Positions 25,359 to 32,180 of a stretch of DNA of 35,268 bases are shown here, piece by piece; within the stretch, counting starts at the first letter, position 1; the number at the start of each line of letters is the position of its first letter. The stretch comes from Spirochaetales bacterium (GTDB lineage: Bacteria > Spirochaetota > Spirochaetia > Sphaerochaetales > Sphaerochaetaceae), in assembly GCA_012523305.1 (NCBI GenBank), contig JAAYIV010000037.1, positions 1 to 35,268 on the forward strand. Direction: 5' to 3'. Made by a program: the position numbers and the translations under genes. The notes below the pieces were generated by a model, which worked only from the letters and a program-made list of their open reading frames with translations, was not told where the DNA came from and ran no database searches.

Positions 25359-25544
25359 GACCTGCGGTGCAGTTCGGAGGATATCTCTTGAACCTAAGGT
25401 TCAAGGGGGAAACTAGTTGCCTGGCATTCTGTTCCTGCTCAAAGAGGCAGACCTCTCCGCCGGAGCAATGCAACCAGACTATGCCGTCTCCCATGGTTGT
25501 AGTTTGAGCCAAGAGAATTGTCTCTTTACCAAACACCGCAGGCC
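25359..25544 (-). ncRNA. ssrS: 6S RNA
   Basis: The - strand transcript would be about 185 nt. Its ends pair: CCTGCGGTG (25534-25542) with CACCGCAGG (25361-25369), extended by two more pairs. Near the 3' end is CCTTGAACC-TTA-GGTTCAAG, almost the same as the conserved 3' hairpin of E. coli 6S RNA (CCUUGAACC...GGUUCAAGG). Between the two is a long imperfect rod with an internal bubble. 6S RNA mimics an open promoter and holds sigma70 RNA polymerase in stationary phase. It lies downstream of a ZapB-like gene, as 6S lies downstream of zapA in gammaproteobacteria. I see no convincing promoter just upstream. Confidence 0.88.
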
Positions 25545-25577
25545 TATCATGTCTGTCTTACATGCTATCACAGTAAG

Positions 25578-25606
25578 AAAAAAAACGGAACCATCTTAGG
25601 TTCCGT
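25578..25606 (-). terminator. Rho-independent terminator after the infC-rplT-zapB unit
   Basis: ACGGAACC (25585-25592) / GGTTCCGT (25599-25606) with a 6-nt loop, followed on the - strand by eight T residues. It separates the ribosomal operon from 6S RNA. Confidence 0.95.
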
Positions 25607-25627
25607 TCGGGAGCATTGTAAAAGTCC

Positions 25628-25975
25628 TCACTTGACAAGATCGTCCAAGGATACCTCATTAATCGATATCCCGCTGCCAGCGGTAAACCTATCTGCTTCT
25701 TCCAAATCCTGTGAAGCGGTTGCATCAAGCAATTCGACATCATCAAGTCCTTCAATAGTAGAAAGTTGGTCAAGAGCATTATTGATGCTCTCTTCGATAA
25801 GTTTGCTATCGGCATTGAAGCTGTCAGCATATTGCTGCAACTCTTCATTGTGGACGGAGAGGACTTTCACCTCATCCTCCAACTCCTCAATCTTCTTTTC
25901 GAGATTGTGGATATAAACAGTTGCTTTTACAATCCTTTGTTCGAGAAGTTGGACTTTGTCCAGTGTAGACATCAT
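25628..25975 (-). CDS. ZapB-like coiled-coil protein
   Basis: A 115-residue acidic protein. Residues about 5-75 form a heptad coiled coil (VQLLEQRIVKATVYIHNLEKKIEELEDEV in the centre), followed by an acidic tail with no evident fold. The coiled-coil part resembles the cell-division factor ZapB, a Z-ring stabiliser, but ZapB is shorter and similarity between coiled coils is weak evidence. AGGAGGGG precedes tandem ATGs. It is the last gene after rplT and is followed by a terminator and 6S RNA. Confidence 0.65.
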   Translation of the reverse strand: MMSTLDKVQLLEQRIVKATVYIHNLEKKIEELEDEVKVLSVHNEELQQYADSFNADSKLIEESINNALDQLSTIEGLDDVELLDATASQDLEEADRFTAGSGISINEVSLDDLVK

Positions 25976-25989
25976 ATACCCCTCCTTGT

Positions 25990-26346
25990 TTAGTTCAAGA
26001 CGGTCTTAACTTGTGCAACAAGCTGAGAGAAGGCAACCTTGTCCTCAATAGCCATGTTGGACAAAGCTTTGCGGTTGATCTCAATGTTCGCAAGCTTCAA
26101 ACCGTGCATGAATTGAGAGTAATTCAAACCTTCCGCCTGAACACCAGCAGAAATTCTGGCGATCCAAAGCTGTCTGAAATCTCTTTTTCTCCGTTTGCGG
26201 TCGCGGTATGCATACTGACCAGCTTTGGTCACCGCATCCTTGGCGATACGATAATTGGTACTTCTGCGTCCCCAGTAACCTTTCGCCTGATCAAGAATTT
26301 TTTTTCTTCGGTCCTTGTGTTTTGTTCCGTCAACTGCTCGTGGCAT
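25990..26346 (-). CDS. rplT: 50S ribosomal protein L20
   Basis: 118 residues with the L20 signature [26 protein letters not shown] and [24 protein letters not shown]. It binds 23S rRNA early in 50S assembly and in many bacteria represses the infC-rpmI-rplT mRNA. A good AAGGAGGGTG Shine-Dalgarno precedes the ATG. It lies 12 nt after rpmI. Confidence 0.98.
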   Translation of the reverse strand: MPRAVDGTKHKDRRKKILDQAKGYWGRRSTNYRIAKDAVTKAGQYAYRDRKRRKRDFRQLWIARISAGVQAEGLNYSQFMHGLKLANIEINRKALSNMAIEDKVAFSQLVAQVKTVLN

Positions 26347-26358
26347 TGTTCACCCTCC

Positions 26359-26559
26359 TTAGAATTCGTACGGAAGCAGGACCTTCACGGTCTGTACTTC
26401 TGATGCGTCAAGAACACCGCTGTGCCGCAAATCTCGTTTGCGTTTGGAGCTCTTCTTCGTAAGGATGTGCCGCAGTCCCATTTTCTTGTAACGGACTTTG
26501 CCTGACCCTGTGACCTTGAACCGCTTTGCTGCGGATTTTCTTGTTTTCATTTTAGGCAT
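26359..26559 (-). CDS. rpmI: 50S ribosomal protein L35
   Basis: 66 residues starting [20 protein letters not shown], the standard L35 N-terminus; ends [14 protein letters not shown]...LLPYEF. The start at 26559 has GAGGT just upstream; an in-frame ATG at 26619 would add 20 hydrophobic residues foreign to L35. It sits between infC and rplT in the widely conserved order. Confidence 0.97.
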   Translation of the reverse strand: MPKMKTRKSAAKRFKVTGSGKVRYKKMGLRHILTKKSSKRKRDLRHSGVLDASEVQTVKVLLPYEF

Positions 26560-26638
26560 GACTACCTCTTTCGCGCTCACAAGGAACAAGAACCCTTGGA
26601 GCAGCAGTAAAATATTCAACCCCTACGGGATGATTTTG

Positions 26639-27169
26639 CTAACGTTTCGTTTTCGCAGGGCTGACAATAATGGACATCATTCGTCCTTCCATCACAGCAC
26701 TGCGATCAAGATTGTATGCTACTCCATTTTGTGTAAGAAGTTCAAGTATGTTATCAAGAACCGCTTTGCCCAATTCGGGGTGAGCCATTTCTCGACCTCT
26801 GAATCTAACAGAAATCTTGACCTTGTTCCCTTCACCCAAAAATTCGGTGATGAATTTTGTCTTGAACTCAAGATCGTGTTTTTCAATCTTGGGTTGCATC
26901 CTGATTTCTTTAACTTTTATGATTGTCTGATTCTTTTTAGCCTCACGGACCCGCTTTTCTTGCTCATACCTCAACTTGCCAAAATCAAGGATTTTACATA
27001 CGGGAGGATTGGTATTGGGTGAAACCTCGACCAAATCAAGTCCCGACTGCTCTGCCAGTTCTATTGCGTCATAGAGGTTCATCACACCCTTTTGTTCGCC
27101 ATCGGCGTCGATAACCAATACTTCTCTTGCCCTGATCTGTCTGTTGATCCGTAAATCCTTGGTAGCCAA
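26639..27169 (-). CDS. infC: Translation initiation factor IF-3
   Basis: A 176-residue IF-3: an N-terminal domain with INRQIRAREVLVIDADGEQKG and NPPVCKILDFGKLRYE, a lysine-rich linker, and a C-terminal domain ending MMSIIVSPAK. IF-3 blocks premature subunit joining and discriminates against non-AUG starts. The start is most likely TTG at 27169, because GAGGAG is 5 nt before it; a GTG at 27175 directly touches the GAGGAG and is poorly placed. A rare start in infC is the basis of autocontrol in E. coli (AUU), so a TTG here would fit. It heads the infC-rpmI-rplT-zapB-like unit. Confidence 0.95.
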   Translation of the reverse strand: MATKDLRINRQIRAREVLVIDADGEQKGVMNLYDAIELAEQSGLDLVEVSPNTNPPVCKILDFGKLRYEQEKRVREAKKNQTIIKVKEIRMQPKIEKHDLEFKTKFITEFLGEGNKVKISVRFRGREMAHPELGKAVLDNILELLTQNGVAYNLDRSAVMEGRMMSIIVSPAKTKR

Positions 27170-27240
27170 TCGCACTCCTCTTGTCTCAATGAAACAACAT
27201 TGATAATTAGATTACTATGCATTATCCCTGCACGAAGGCA

Positions 27241-27269
27241 ACTATACCATAATGGATATTGCTCGTCAA
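27241..27269 (-). promoter_or_regulatory. Promoter of the infC operon
   Basis: TTGACG (27264-27269), 17 nt, TATAGT (27241-27246) on the - strand, each 5 of 6 to consensus. Predicted +1 is near 27234, giving a leader of about 65 nt before infC. Confidence 0.8.
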
Positions 27270-27310
27270 AGGGGAATGTGCTGTAGTTAAAGCCATTTTA
27301 TTCACAAATG

Positions 27311-27343
27311 TAAAACAAGGCTGAACATATGATTCAACCTTGT
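27311..27343 (-). terminator. Terminator of fba
   Basis: ACAAGGCTGAA (27315-27325) pairs with TTCAACCTTGT (27333-27343) with one wobble and a 7-nt loop; on the - strand TTTTAC follows. It lies 8 nt after the fba stop. Confidence 0.85.
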
Positions 27344-27351
27344 CGTAATTC

Positions 27352-28353
27352 TTATGCGATATTGACTCGGTCTGCGGAACCGAGAACATTGATATTCTTG
27401 TGTTTATACATGTCCCGCAAAGCATCTCTCGCCGGGCCAAGATATTTTCGAGGGTCGAATTCCGAGGGTTTGGTAGCAAGAGTTTTCCTGATCAGTGCTG
27501 TCATCGCAAGGCGACCGTCACTATCGATGTTAATCTTGCACACGGCTGATTTAGCAGCCCGGCGCAATTGCTCTTCAGGAATCCCTACGGAATCTTTAAG
27601 ATTACCGCCATATTCGTTGATCATTTTCACATACTGTTGCGGAACCGAAGAAGAACCGTGAAGGACTATGGGGAATCCGGGAAGTTTTTTCTCAATTTCC
27701 TCAAGAATGTCAAATCGAAGCGGGGGGGGAATAAGAATGCCCTCTGCATTGCGAGTACATTGTTCGGGTTTGAACTTGTTGGCTCCGTGGCTTGTTCCGA
27801 TTGAGATTGCCAGGGAGTCGACTCCTGTCTTTGAAACAAAGTCAAACACTTCTGACGGCTGTGTATAGGTTGAATGCTCGGCAGAGACCTCATCTTCGAT
27901 TCCAGCCAGCACGCCGAGTTCTCCTTCGACGGTCACATCGAATTTATGCGCATAATCAACAACTTTCTTCGTCAGTGCAATGTTCTCGTCATAACTAAAA
28001 TGGGATCCGTCAATCATCACCGATGAAAACCCGTTGTCGATGCATTCCTTGCAGGTTTCGAAACTGTCTCCATGATCCAGATGGAGGACGATCGGAATCT
28101 CACATCCAAGTTCCTTGGCATATTCGGATGCGCCTTTGGCCATATTCCTGAGCAAATTTATATTGGCATAATCTCTCGCCCCTTTCGATACTTGAAGAAT
28201 TACCGGGGAACGAGTTTCGACACATGCCTGGATTATTGCCTGGAGCTGCTCCATGTTATTGAAATTGTATGCAGGAATCGCATACTTACCTTTGAAGGCC
28301 TTCGCGAACATATCTCTGGTGTTCACCAAGCCAAGTTCCTTGTAGGAAACCAT
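27352..28353 (-). CDS. fba: Fructose-bisphosphate aldolase, class II
   Basis: Zinc-dependent glycolytic enzyme that cleaves fructose-1,6-bisphosphate into two triose phosphates. The N-terminus FAKAFKGKYAIPAYNFNNMEQLQ, the catalytic Asp/metal His in VLHLDHGDSF, the histidines in IGTSHGANKF and VLHGSSSVP mark the class II family. The 333-residue length matches the class IIB type found in many bacteria. AAGGAG precedes the ATG. It forms a single-gene unit with its own promoter and terminator. Confidence 0.96.
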   Translation of the reverse strand: MVSYKELGLVNTRDMFAKAFKGKYAIPAYNFNNMEQLQAIIQACVETRSPVILQVSKGARDYANINLLRNMAKGASEYAKELGCEIPIVLHLDHGDSFETCKECIDNGFSSVMIDGSHFSYDENIALTKKVVDYAHKFDVTVEGELGVLAGIEDEVSAEHSTYTQPSEVFDFVSKTGVDSLAISIGTSHGANKFKPEQCTRNAEGILIPPPLRFDILEEIEKKLPGFPIVLHGSSSVPQQYVKMINEYGGNLKDSVGIPEEQLRRAAKSAVCKINIDSDGRLAMTALIRKTLATKPSEFDPRKYLGPARDALRDMYKHKNINVLGSADRVNIA

Positions 28354-28398
28354 ATCTATCCTCTCCTTATTCGTTAAGTGGATGTTGTATCATGTAAA

Positions 28399-28428
28399 AC
28401 TCTATCGCTTTTGTACGCAATTGGTCAA
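28399..28428 (-). promoter_or_regulatory. Promoter of fba
   Basis: TTGACC (28423-28428), 18 nt, TAGAGT (28399-28404) on the - strand. Predicted start near 28392 gives a 40-nt leader with a Shine-Dalgarno. Confidence 0.55.
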
Positions 28429-28475
28429 CCGTATCGAACACATCTATTTCTCGGAAAAAACGTTGTGACAAGCTG

Positions 28476-28504
28476 TTGACCGCTTCGAGCCGGACGAGTA
28501 GAGT
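28476..28504 (+). promoter_or_regulatory. Promoter of the 28511 gene, leaderless geometry
   Basis: TTGACC (28476-28481), 17 nt, TAGAGT (28499-28504), then exactly 6 nt to the ATG at 28511. No Shine-Dalgarno is present. Confidence 0.6.
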
Positions 28505-28510
28505 ACGTAT

Positions 28511-29410
28511 ATGTCATCTCGATTTATTCGCTTAGTTGCATCAATAATCATTGCGTTTGCCTTCATATGCGGTGTTTTGACCCTGGTCTATTTCAGTTTG
28601 CCGACAGTCGTTTTGTTCACGGACCGATATTACTTGGATATGAATTTCGACCGATCGACGCTGTTAAGTGAAAAAGCAAGATATGTATTGAAAGGAAAAC
28701 GTTTTGTCATCGATGAAATAAGCTATGTGCAATTGTCTGATACGAAATCTTTACATGATTATTTGGCCAAGCGGGTTGCACAGCTACATCCGCAGATCAC
28801 GGTGTTCAGTCCGCTTGTTACCCTGATAAGCTCGAACGATGAGCAACTGCTTGGCGCGCATCCTTCTGTGATGGTCGGAATTGGCATGTCACCCGATAAA
28901 GGAACTCTGTTCGATGTGGTATTGAATACCTTGCCCGATGATGAAGGATGGTTGGCTGCGGTAACACATGTAAACGAAAAATTGTCGTATGTCACACACC
29001 CGGTAGCTATTCTGTACGATCAAAATGATATACATGCTTATGAGATAGTCGAAACCATCACCGCCGGGTTAGAAGACAGTAATCCGATCTTGATCGAACA
29101 AAATCCGCAGATGACCAAAAGTGTCGCTTTGCAACATGTCCAAAAAATGCATTCGCTGCAAGTTATCACCGTTCTGGCCCCTTCAGCCCGTTATATTGAT
29201 GAGTACATAAACAATTCGTATCCGATGGGACTCATGTGGATTGTTGAGGCACAGAATAAACCGATCATACCGAACGATGTATTGGAAGGGTGGGTCGCTG
29301 ATGATGTGTTGTTATCGCTGGATCCGATTTTTGATGTGGGAATACATTTTGATAAGACAGCGCCTGTTATCGAACTCCCGTTACGGCGTGTTTTCCATAG
29401 CAACCGGTAA
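28511..29410 (+). CDS. Membrane-anchored protein of unknown function
   Basis: A 299-residue protein not recognised. One N-terminal transmembrane helix (about residues 7-30) should anchor a large extracytoplasmic domain. The segments HPVAILYDQNDIHAYEIVETITAGLED and HSLQVITVLAPSARYIDEYINNSY (each a motif region) alternate strands and helices like a type I periplasmic-binding fold, but this is inference from pattern only. No SD; the ATG is 6 nt after a -10-like hexamer. The last 44 nt overlap the 3' end of tatD on the other strand. It is divergent from fba. Confidence 0.7.
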   Translation: MSSRFIRLVASIIIAFAFICGVLTLVYFSLPTVVLFTDRYYLDMNFDRSTLLSEKARYVLKGKRFVIDEISYVQLSDTKSLHDYLAKRVAQLHPQITVFSPLVTLISSNDEQLLGAHPSVMVGIGMSPDKGTLFDVVLNTLPDDEGWLAAVTHVNEKLSYVTHPVAILYDQNDIHAYEIVETITAGLEDSNPILIEQNPQMTKSVALQHVQKMHSLQVITVLAPSARYIDEYINNSYPMGLMWIVEAQNKPIIPNDVLEGWVADDVLLSLDPIFDVGIHFDKTAPVIELPLRRVFHSNR

Positions 29411-30185
29411 GTCGTTCAAAATTGGCCTTCACGGTCTTGGCTAACAGCTCTGTTTCAATGCCCAGCAAATTAGCGCAATAGTGATACGTATGCACTATAT
29501 GTTCACACGTATTGGTTTTACCTCTTAATGGTTCGGGTGAAAGATACGGACTGTCGGTTTCAAGAAGTATCGATGATAAGGGAATCGAACAAAATACATC
29601 ACGCAGAGGTCCGTTATTCCGGTAGGTGATATTTCCAGCGAAGGATACGTAGAGCCCTTTGTCGCACGCTTTACGGGCAATCTTGAGATGTGATGAAAAA
29701 CAATGGAGTATTCCACCGAAAGGGAATTCCCTTGAGTCCAGAACTGCCTTTAACTGCTCATCAGCGTCACGCATGTGAATGCTCACCGGTAGGTGTAATT
29801 CATTGGCGATGTCGAGTTGGTAAAGAAATAATTGCATTTGTCGTTCTACCGTACCGTACTTCCAATAATTGTCCAAACCAATCTCGCCGATACAATCAAT
29901 CGGAACATGCTCCCATGTCGCAGCAGATGTTCGCACAAGTGAGATGATATCGTTATCTCCTTGAGCTCCCCAAGGTCCTATCCCGGCGGCAATTTTGATT
30001 GAGGGATGACCTTGTACCAACAACAGGCGCTCTTGCACATCGCAACAACCGGACCCGATATCCATCCCGCCAGAAAAGCCAAGCTGTTCAATCTGTTCCA
30101 AGAGCGATGAACAATCTACACCCCGTTTTGCCATCTCCAAGAGGTGGAAATGGGTGTCGACCATGTATCCCATAGTGTCGTTCAT
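29367..30185 (-). CDS. tatD: TatD-family metal-dependent deoxyribonuclease
   Basis: A 272-residue TIM-barrel hydrolase. The metal-binding HxH is in MVDTHFHLLEM (H12, H14), IGEIGLDNYW has the conserved Glu, and LETDSPYLSPEPLRG is the signature Asp region. The final NFERLTG matches the family C-terminus. TatD enzymes act as 3'-5' exonucleases on DNA and RNA in repair or turnover. The ATG at 30185 lies 6 nt after a -10-like TAGGAT and has no Shine-Dalgarno. Its 3' end overlaps the convergent 28511 gene. Confidence 0.92.
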   Translation of the reverse strand: MNDTMGYMVDTHFHLLEMAKRGVDCSSLLEQIEQLGFSGGMDIGSGCCDVQERLLLVQGHPSIKIAAGIGPWGAQGDNDIISLVRTSAATWEHVPIDCIGEIGLDNYWKYGTVERQMQLFLYQLDIANELHLPVSIHMRDADEQLKAVLDSREFPFGGILHCFSSHLKIARKACDKGLYVSFAGNITYRNNGPLRDVFCSIPLSSILLETDSPYLSPEPLRGKTNTCEHIVHTYHYCANLLGIETELLAKTVKANFERLTGCYGKHAVTGVR

Positions 30186-30191
30186 GGGAGC

Positions 30192-30220
30192 ATCCTAGCC
30201 GTTATATAAACAGGATGCAA
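30192..30220 (-). promoter_or_regulatory. tatD promoter candidate, leaderless geometry
   Basis: TTGCAT (30215-30220), 17 nt, TAGGAT (30192-30197) on the - strand, then exactly 6 nt to the ATG. The -35 is weak (3 of 6) and is inside the hairpin arm of the prx 3' end. Confidence 0.4.
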
Positions 30221-30261
30221 GTAAGACAGGCCGAAATTGAGCCGCCCGCATACTTGCATCC
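30213..30261 (-). terminator. Long inverted repeat downstream of prx, possible terminator
   Basis: GGATGCAAGTA (30213-30223) pairs perfectly over 11 bp with TACTTGCATCC (30251-30261) around a 27-nt GC-rich insert. On the - strand it follows the peroxiredoxin stop by 7 nt and is followed by TGTTTAT, a poor U-tract. It may end or stabilise the prx mRNA. Confidence 0.5.
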
Positions 30262-30268
30262 ACTATGT

Positions 30269-30952
30269 TTAGTGTTTCTTCTGTCCTTCACGCTTGAAAC
30301 AAAGGAACCAGTCGAGACAATACATGTCATCGTTCTGTTGCTCCATCCGTTCTTTCGCAACTCCGCATGAACCTGCGGTCGGGACAATCACATCATCGCC
30401 CGGGCGCCAATCGGCAGGGGTTGCCACATGGTCCTTGTCGGCTTTTTGCAAAGCAAGGATAATTCTCTTTATCTCATCAAAGTTCCTACCGGTCGAAAGG
30501 GGGTAGTAGAGGATGGTCCTGATCACTCCCTTCGGGTCGATGACAAAGACAGCCCTAACGGCTTGGGTGTTCGATGCCCCGGGTTGGATCATGCCGTACT
30601 TTTTGGCAACATCCATCCGGATGTCTTCGATCAAGGGGAATGTCACTTCAACATCCTTCATACCGTTATATTCGATTTCCTTGATCTTTCTTAACCATGC
30701 GATGTGGGCATACAGCGAGTCGACAGAAAGTCCGACCAATTCGGTATTCAGAGCTTTGAAATCATCCATCATCGTGGCAAATGTCATGAATTCGGTGGTA
30801 CACACTGGGGTGAAGTCCGCCGGATGTGAAAAAAGGATGACCCATTTCCCTTTGTAATCATTGGGGAAATTTATCATCCCCTGAGTGGTAACCGCGGTGA
30901 ATGCGGGAGCTAGTTCTCCGATGAGCGGCATCTGGTAACGTGTCTCTTCCAT
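30269..30952 (-). CDS. Peroxiredoxin, Prx6-type with C-terminal extension
   Basis: A 227-residue thiol peroxidase that reduces H2O2 and organic peroxides. The peroxidatic Cys is C51 in DFTPVCTTEF; YPLSTGRNFDEI is the Prx6-group active-site Arg motif. The C-terminal extension carries C196, C212 and C218 (YCLDWFLCFK), a layout like the archaeal 2-Cys Prx6 enzymes such as the Aeropyrum thioredoxin peroxidase. That suggests a thiol-recycled enzyme, with the divergent thioredoxin gene and trxB as likely electron donors. AAGGAG precedes the ATG. Confidence 0.93.
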   Translation of the reverse strand: MEETRYQMPLIGELAPAFTAVTTQGMINFPNDYKGKWVILFSHPADFTPVCTTEFMTFATMMDDFKALNTELVGLSVDSLYAHIAWLRKIKEIEYNGMKDVEVTFPLIEDIRMDVAKKYGMIQPGASNTQAVRAVFVIDPKGVIRTILYYPLSTGRNFDEIKRIILALQKADKDHVATPADWRPGDDVIVPTAGSCGVAKERMEQQNDDMYCLDWFLCFKREGQKKH

Positions 30953-31006
30953 AATTAATTCTCCTTATAGAAATAATATTTTGATCAGAAAATCTGAATT
31001 GATTAC

Positions 31007-31035
31007 AATATATCATATATTTGGAATTATTACAA
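31007..31035 (-). promoter_or_regulatory. Promoter of prx
   Basis: TTGTAA (31030-31035), 17 nt, TATATT (31007-31012) on the - strand, in a strongly AT-rich region. Predicted start is near 31000. The leader contains a palindrome TCAGA-AAA-TCTGA (30985-30997). Confidence 0.6.
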
Positions 31036-31044
31036 AATATATTG

Positions 31045-31057
31045 GTGACTTGGTCAC
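31045..31057. promoter_or_regulatory. Palindrome between prx and trx, candidate Crp/Fnr-type operator
   Basis: GTGAC-TTG-GTCAC is a perfect 5-3-5 dyad in the 162-bp divergent region. Its GTGA-N5-TCAC core resembles a CRP site with one base less spacing. It lies 10 bp upstream of the prx -35. The Crp/Fnr gene just beyond trx is the obvious candidate to bind it; that is inference. I found no convincing promoter for trx in this region. Confidence 0.4.
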
Positions 31058-31114
31058 TGTCATTTCATTTCAATTGTCGCATCATGTGAAAAAATAAAAA
31101 TGTGGAGATATATT

Positions 31115-31429
31115 ATGATAAAACATGTAACCGAAGCTTCATTTGAAAACGATGTATTGAATTCCAAAGTCCCGGTCCTGGTAGATTTTTGGGCAGCATG
31201 GTGCGGACCATGCAAAATCCAAGGTGAAATTCTTGATGCGTTTGACAAAACCTTGAAAGCAGAAGAAGCCAGTATTTGCAAGGTAGATGTCGATAACGAA
31301 CAGGAATTGGCAATGAAGTATCAAGTAATGAGCATCCCAACCATGATAGTGTTCAAAGAAGGAAAGGCCGTTGGCAAACAGGTCGGAGTACGAAACGAAG
31401 CGATGCTTCGCACGATGCTGGGAATCTGA
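31115..31429 (+). CDS. Thioredoxin-like protein
   Basis: A 104-residue thioredoxin fold with WCGPC at residues 29-33 and the cis-Pro loop SIPTMIVF. It probably passes electrons from TrxB to the divergent peroxiredoxin. The ATG at 31115 has GGAG 9 nt upstream; an earlier ATG at 31100 would precede that Shine-Dalgarno. Unusually, the residues after the active site read KIQGEIL where most thioredoxins have a KMIAPIL-type sequence, so the helix-kinking proline (Pro40 of E. coli) is Glu. This may change its redox potential or partner. It ends 6 nt from the convergent Crp/Fnr gene. Confidence 0.9.
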   Translation: MIKHVTEASFENDVLNSKVPVLVDFWAAWCGPCKIQGEILDAFDKTLKAEEASICKVDVDNEQELAMKYQVMSIPTMIVFKEGKAVGKQVGVRNEAMLRTMLGI

Positions 31430-31435
31430 AAATAA

Positions 31436-32131
31436 TCAGGTGAGCTTGTAAAGACCGTCTCTGTCTCGGAGGGTGATCGTCCCTCGGGAGACGGTCACCA
31501 AGTTCTCTTCCTGAAACCGATTGAGCATCCTTGTAATGACTTCTCGGGCACTGCCCAGGTCCCGCGCGATAGCTTCATGGGTAGTGTTGAACGTATCGCT
31601 ATCGCTCATCGCTGCCATCTCAAGCAAATACATGGCCAAGCGCCTGTCGATACTCATGAATACTACTTGCTCGACTACCCACATCACATCCGAAAAACGC
31701 GACGAGACCAATTGATTGGTAAAGTCCTGAACCCTCGAATCATTTTCTGCAAGCTTCTGATAAGCATCCGTGGCTATTCGCAGGACAGTCGTATCTGTTT
31801 CAGCTTGGACATACACATCAAATGTGATGTTCCTGATCAGACACGAAGCGGAAAGGATGCATACATCCCTTTCGAAAAGCCGATACAATGTGATCTCTTT
31901 GCCGCCATCCGAAACGATATACACACGCAGCCGGCCATGTAATACCATGACCAATCCGGTACACTCAGACCTGTCTTGATGTAGCAGGCTCCACCGGTTA
32001 TAAGAAAACCGCGCGGTCGAAGCCAATAATGTTTCTTTTTGTTGACCGGAGAGCACTTTCCAAAAAGGAAGGTTTTCTTCAAGGGCTACCAATGCTTCTT
32101 GATCAAGAGTCGTCCGCTGTTTCTGTTCCAT
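31436..32131 (-). CDS. Crp/Fnr-family transcription regulator
   Basis: A 231-residue regulator: an N-terminal cNMP-binding-like barrel (LVMVLHGRLRVYIVSDGGKEITLYRLFERDVC as region) and a C-terminal winged helix (THEAIARDLGSAREVITRMLNRFQ as region). No N-terminal FNR-type Cys cluster is present; the barrel has CILSASC. The effector is unknown. The frame is open from 32218, but the ATG at 32131 is preferred: it lies 7 nt after TATCAT, while the longer form would overlap the FeoB-associated gene. Its place beside prx and trx suggests a redox or oxygen role. Confidence 0.85.
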   Translation of the reverse strand: MEQKQRTTLDQEALVALEENLPFWKVLSGQQKETLLASTARFSYNRWSLLHQDRSECTGLVMVLHGRLRVYIVSDGGKEITLYRLFERDVCILSASCLIRNITFDVYVQAETDTTVLRIATDAYQKLAENDSRVQDFTNQLVSSRFSDVMWVVEQVVFMSIDRRLAMYLLEMAAMSDSDTFNTTHEAIARDLGSAREVITRMLNRFQEENLVTVSRGTITLRDRDGLYKLT

Positions 32132-32138
32132 CGCTCTT

Positions 32139-32167
32139 ATGATAAACAAATGCGCCGATCTCAACAA
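32139..32167 (-). promoter_or_regulatory. Promoter candidate of the Crp/Fnr gene, near-leaderless
   Basis: TTGTTG (32162-32167), 17 nt, TATCAT (32139-32144) on the - strand, then 7 nt to the ATG. The -35 is weak and the -10 is 5 of 6. No Shine-Dalgarno is seen. Confidence 0.45.
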
Positions 32168-32180
32168 GCTATCAGGTAAG

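Noticed and set aside
25342-25536. N-terminal extension of the TPR protein
   Set aside because: This segment coincides with the 6S RNA structure, and an ATG with an upstream TAGGA lies at 25341.
25545-25577. Promoter for 6S RNA just upstream of its 5' end
   Set aside because: TTACTG has no acceptable -10 at 16-18 nt; nothing there is convincing by eye.
26498-27022. 174-codon open frame antisense to infC and rpmI
   Set aside because: It runs opposite two highly conserved genes and shows no protein features.
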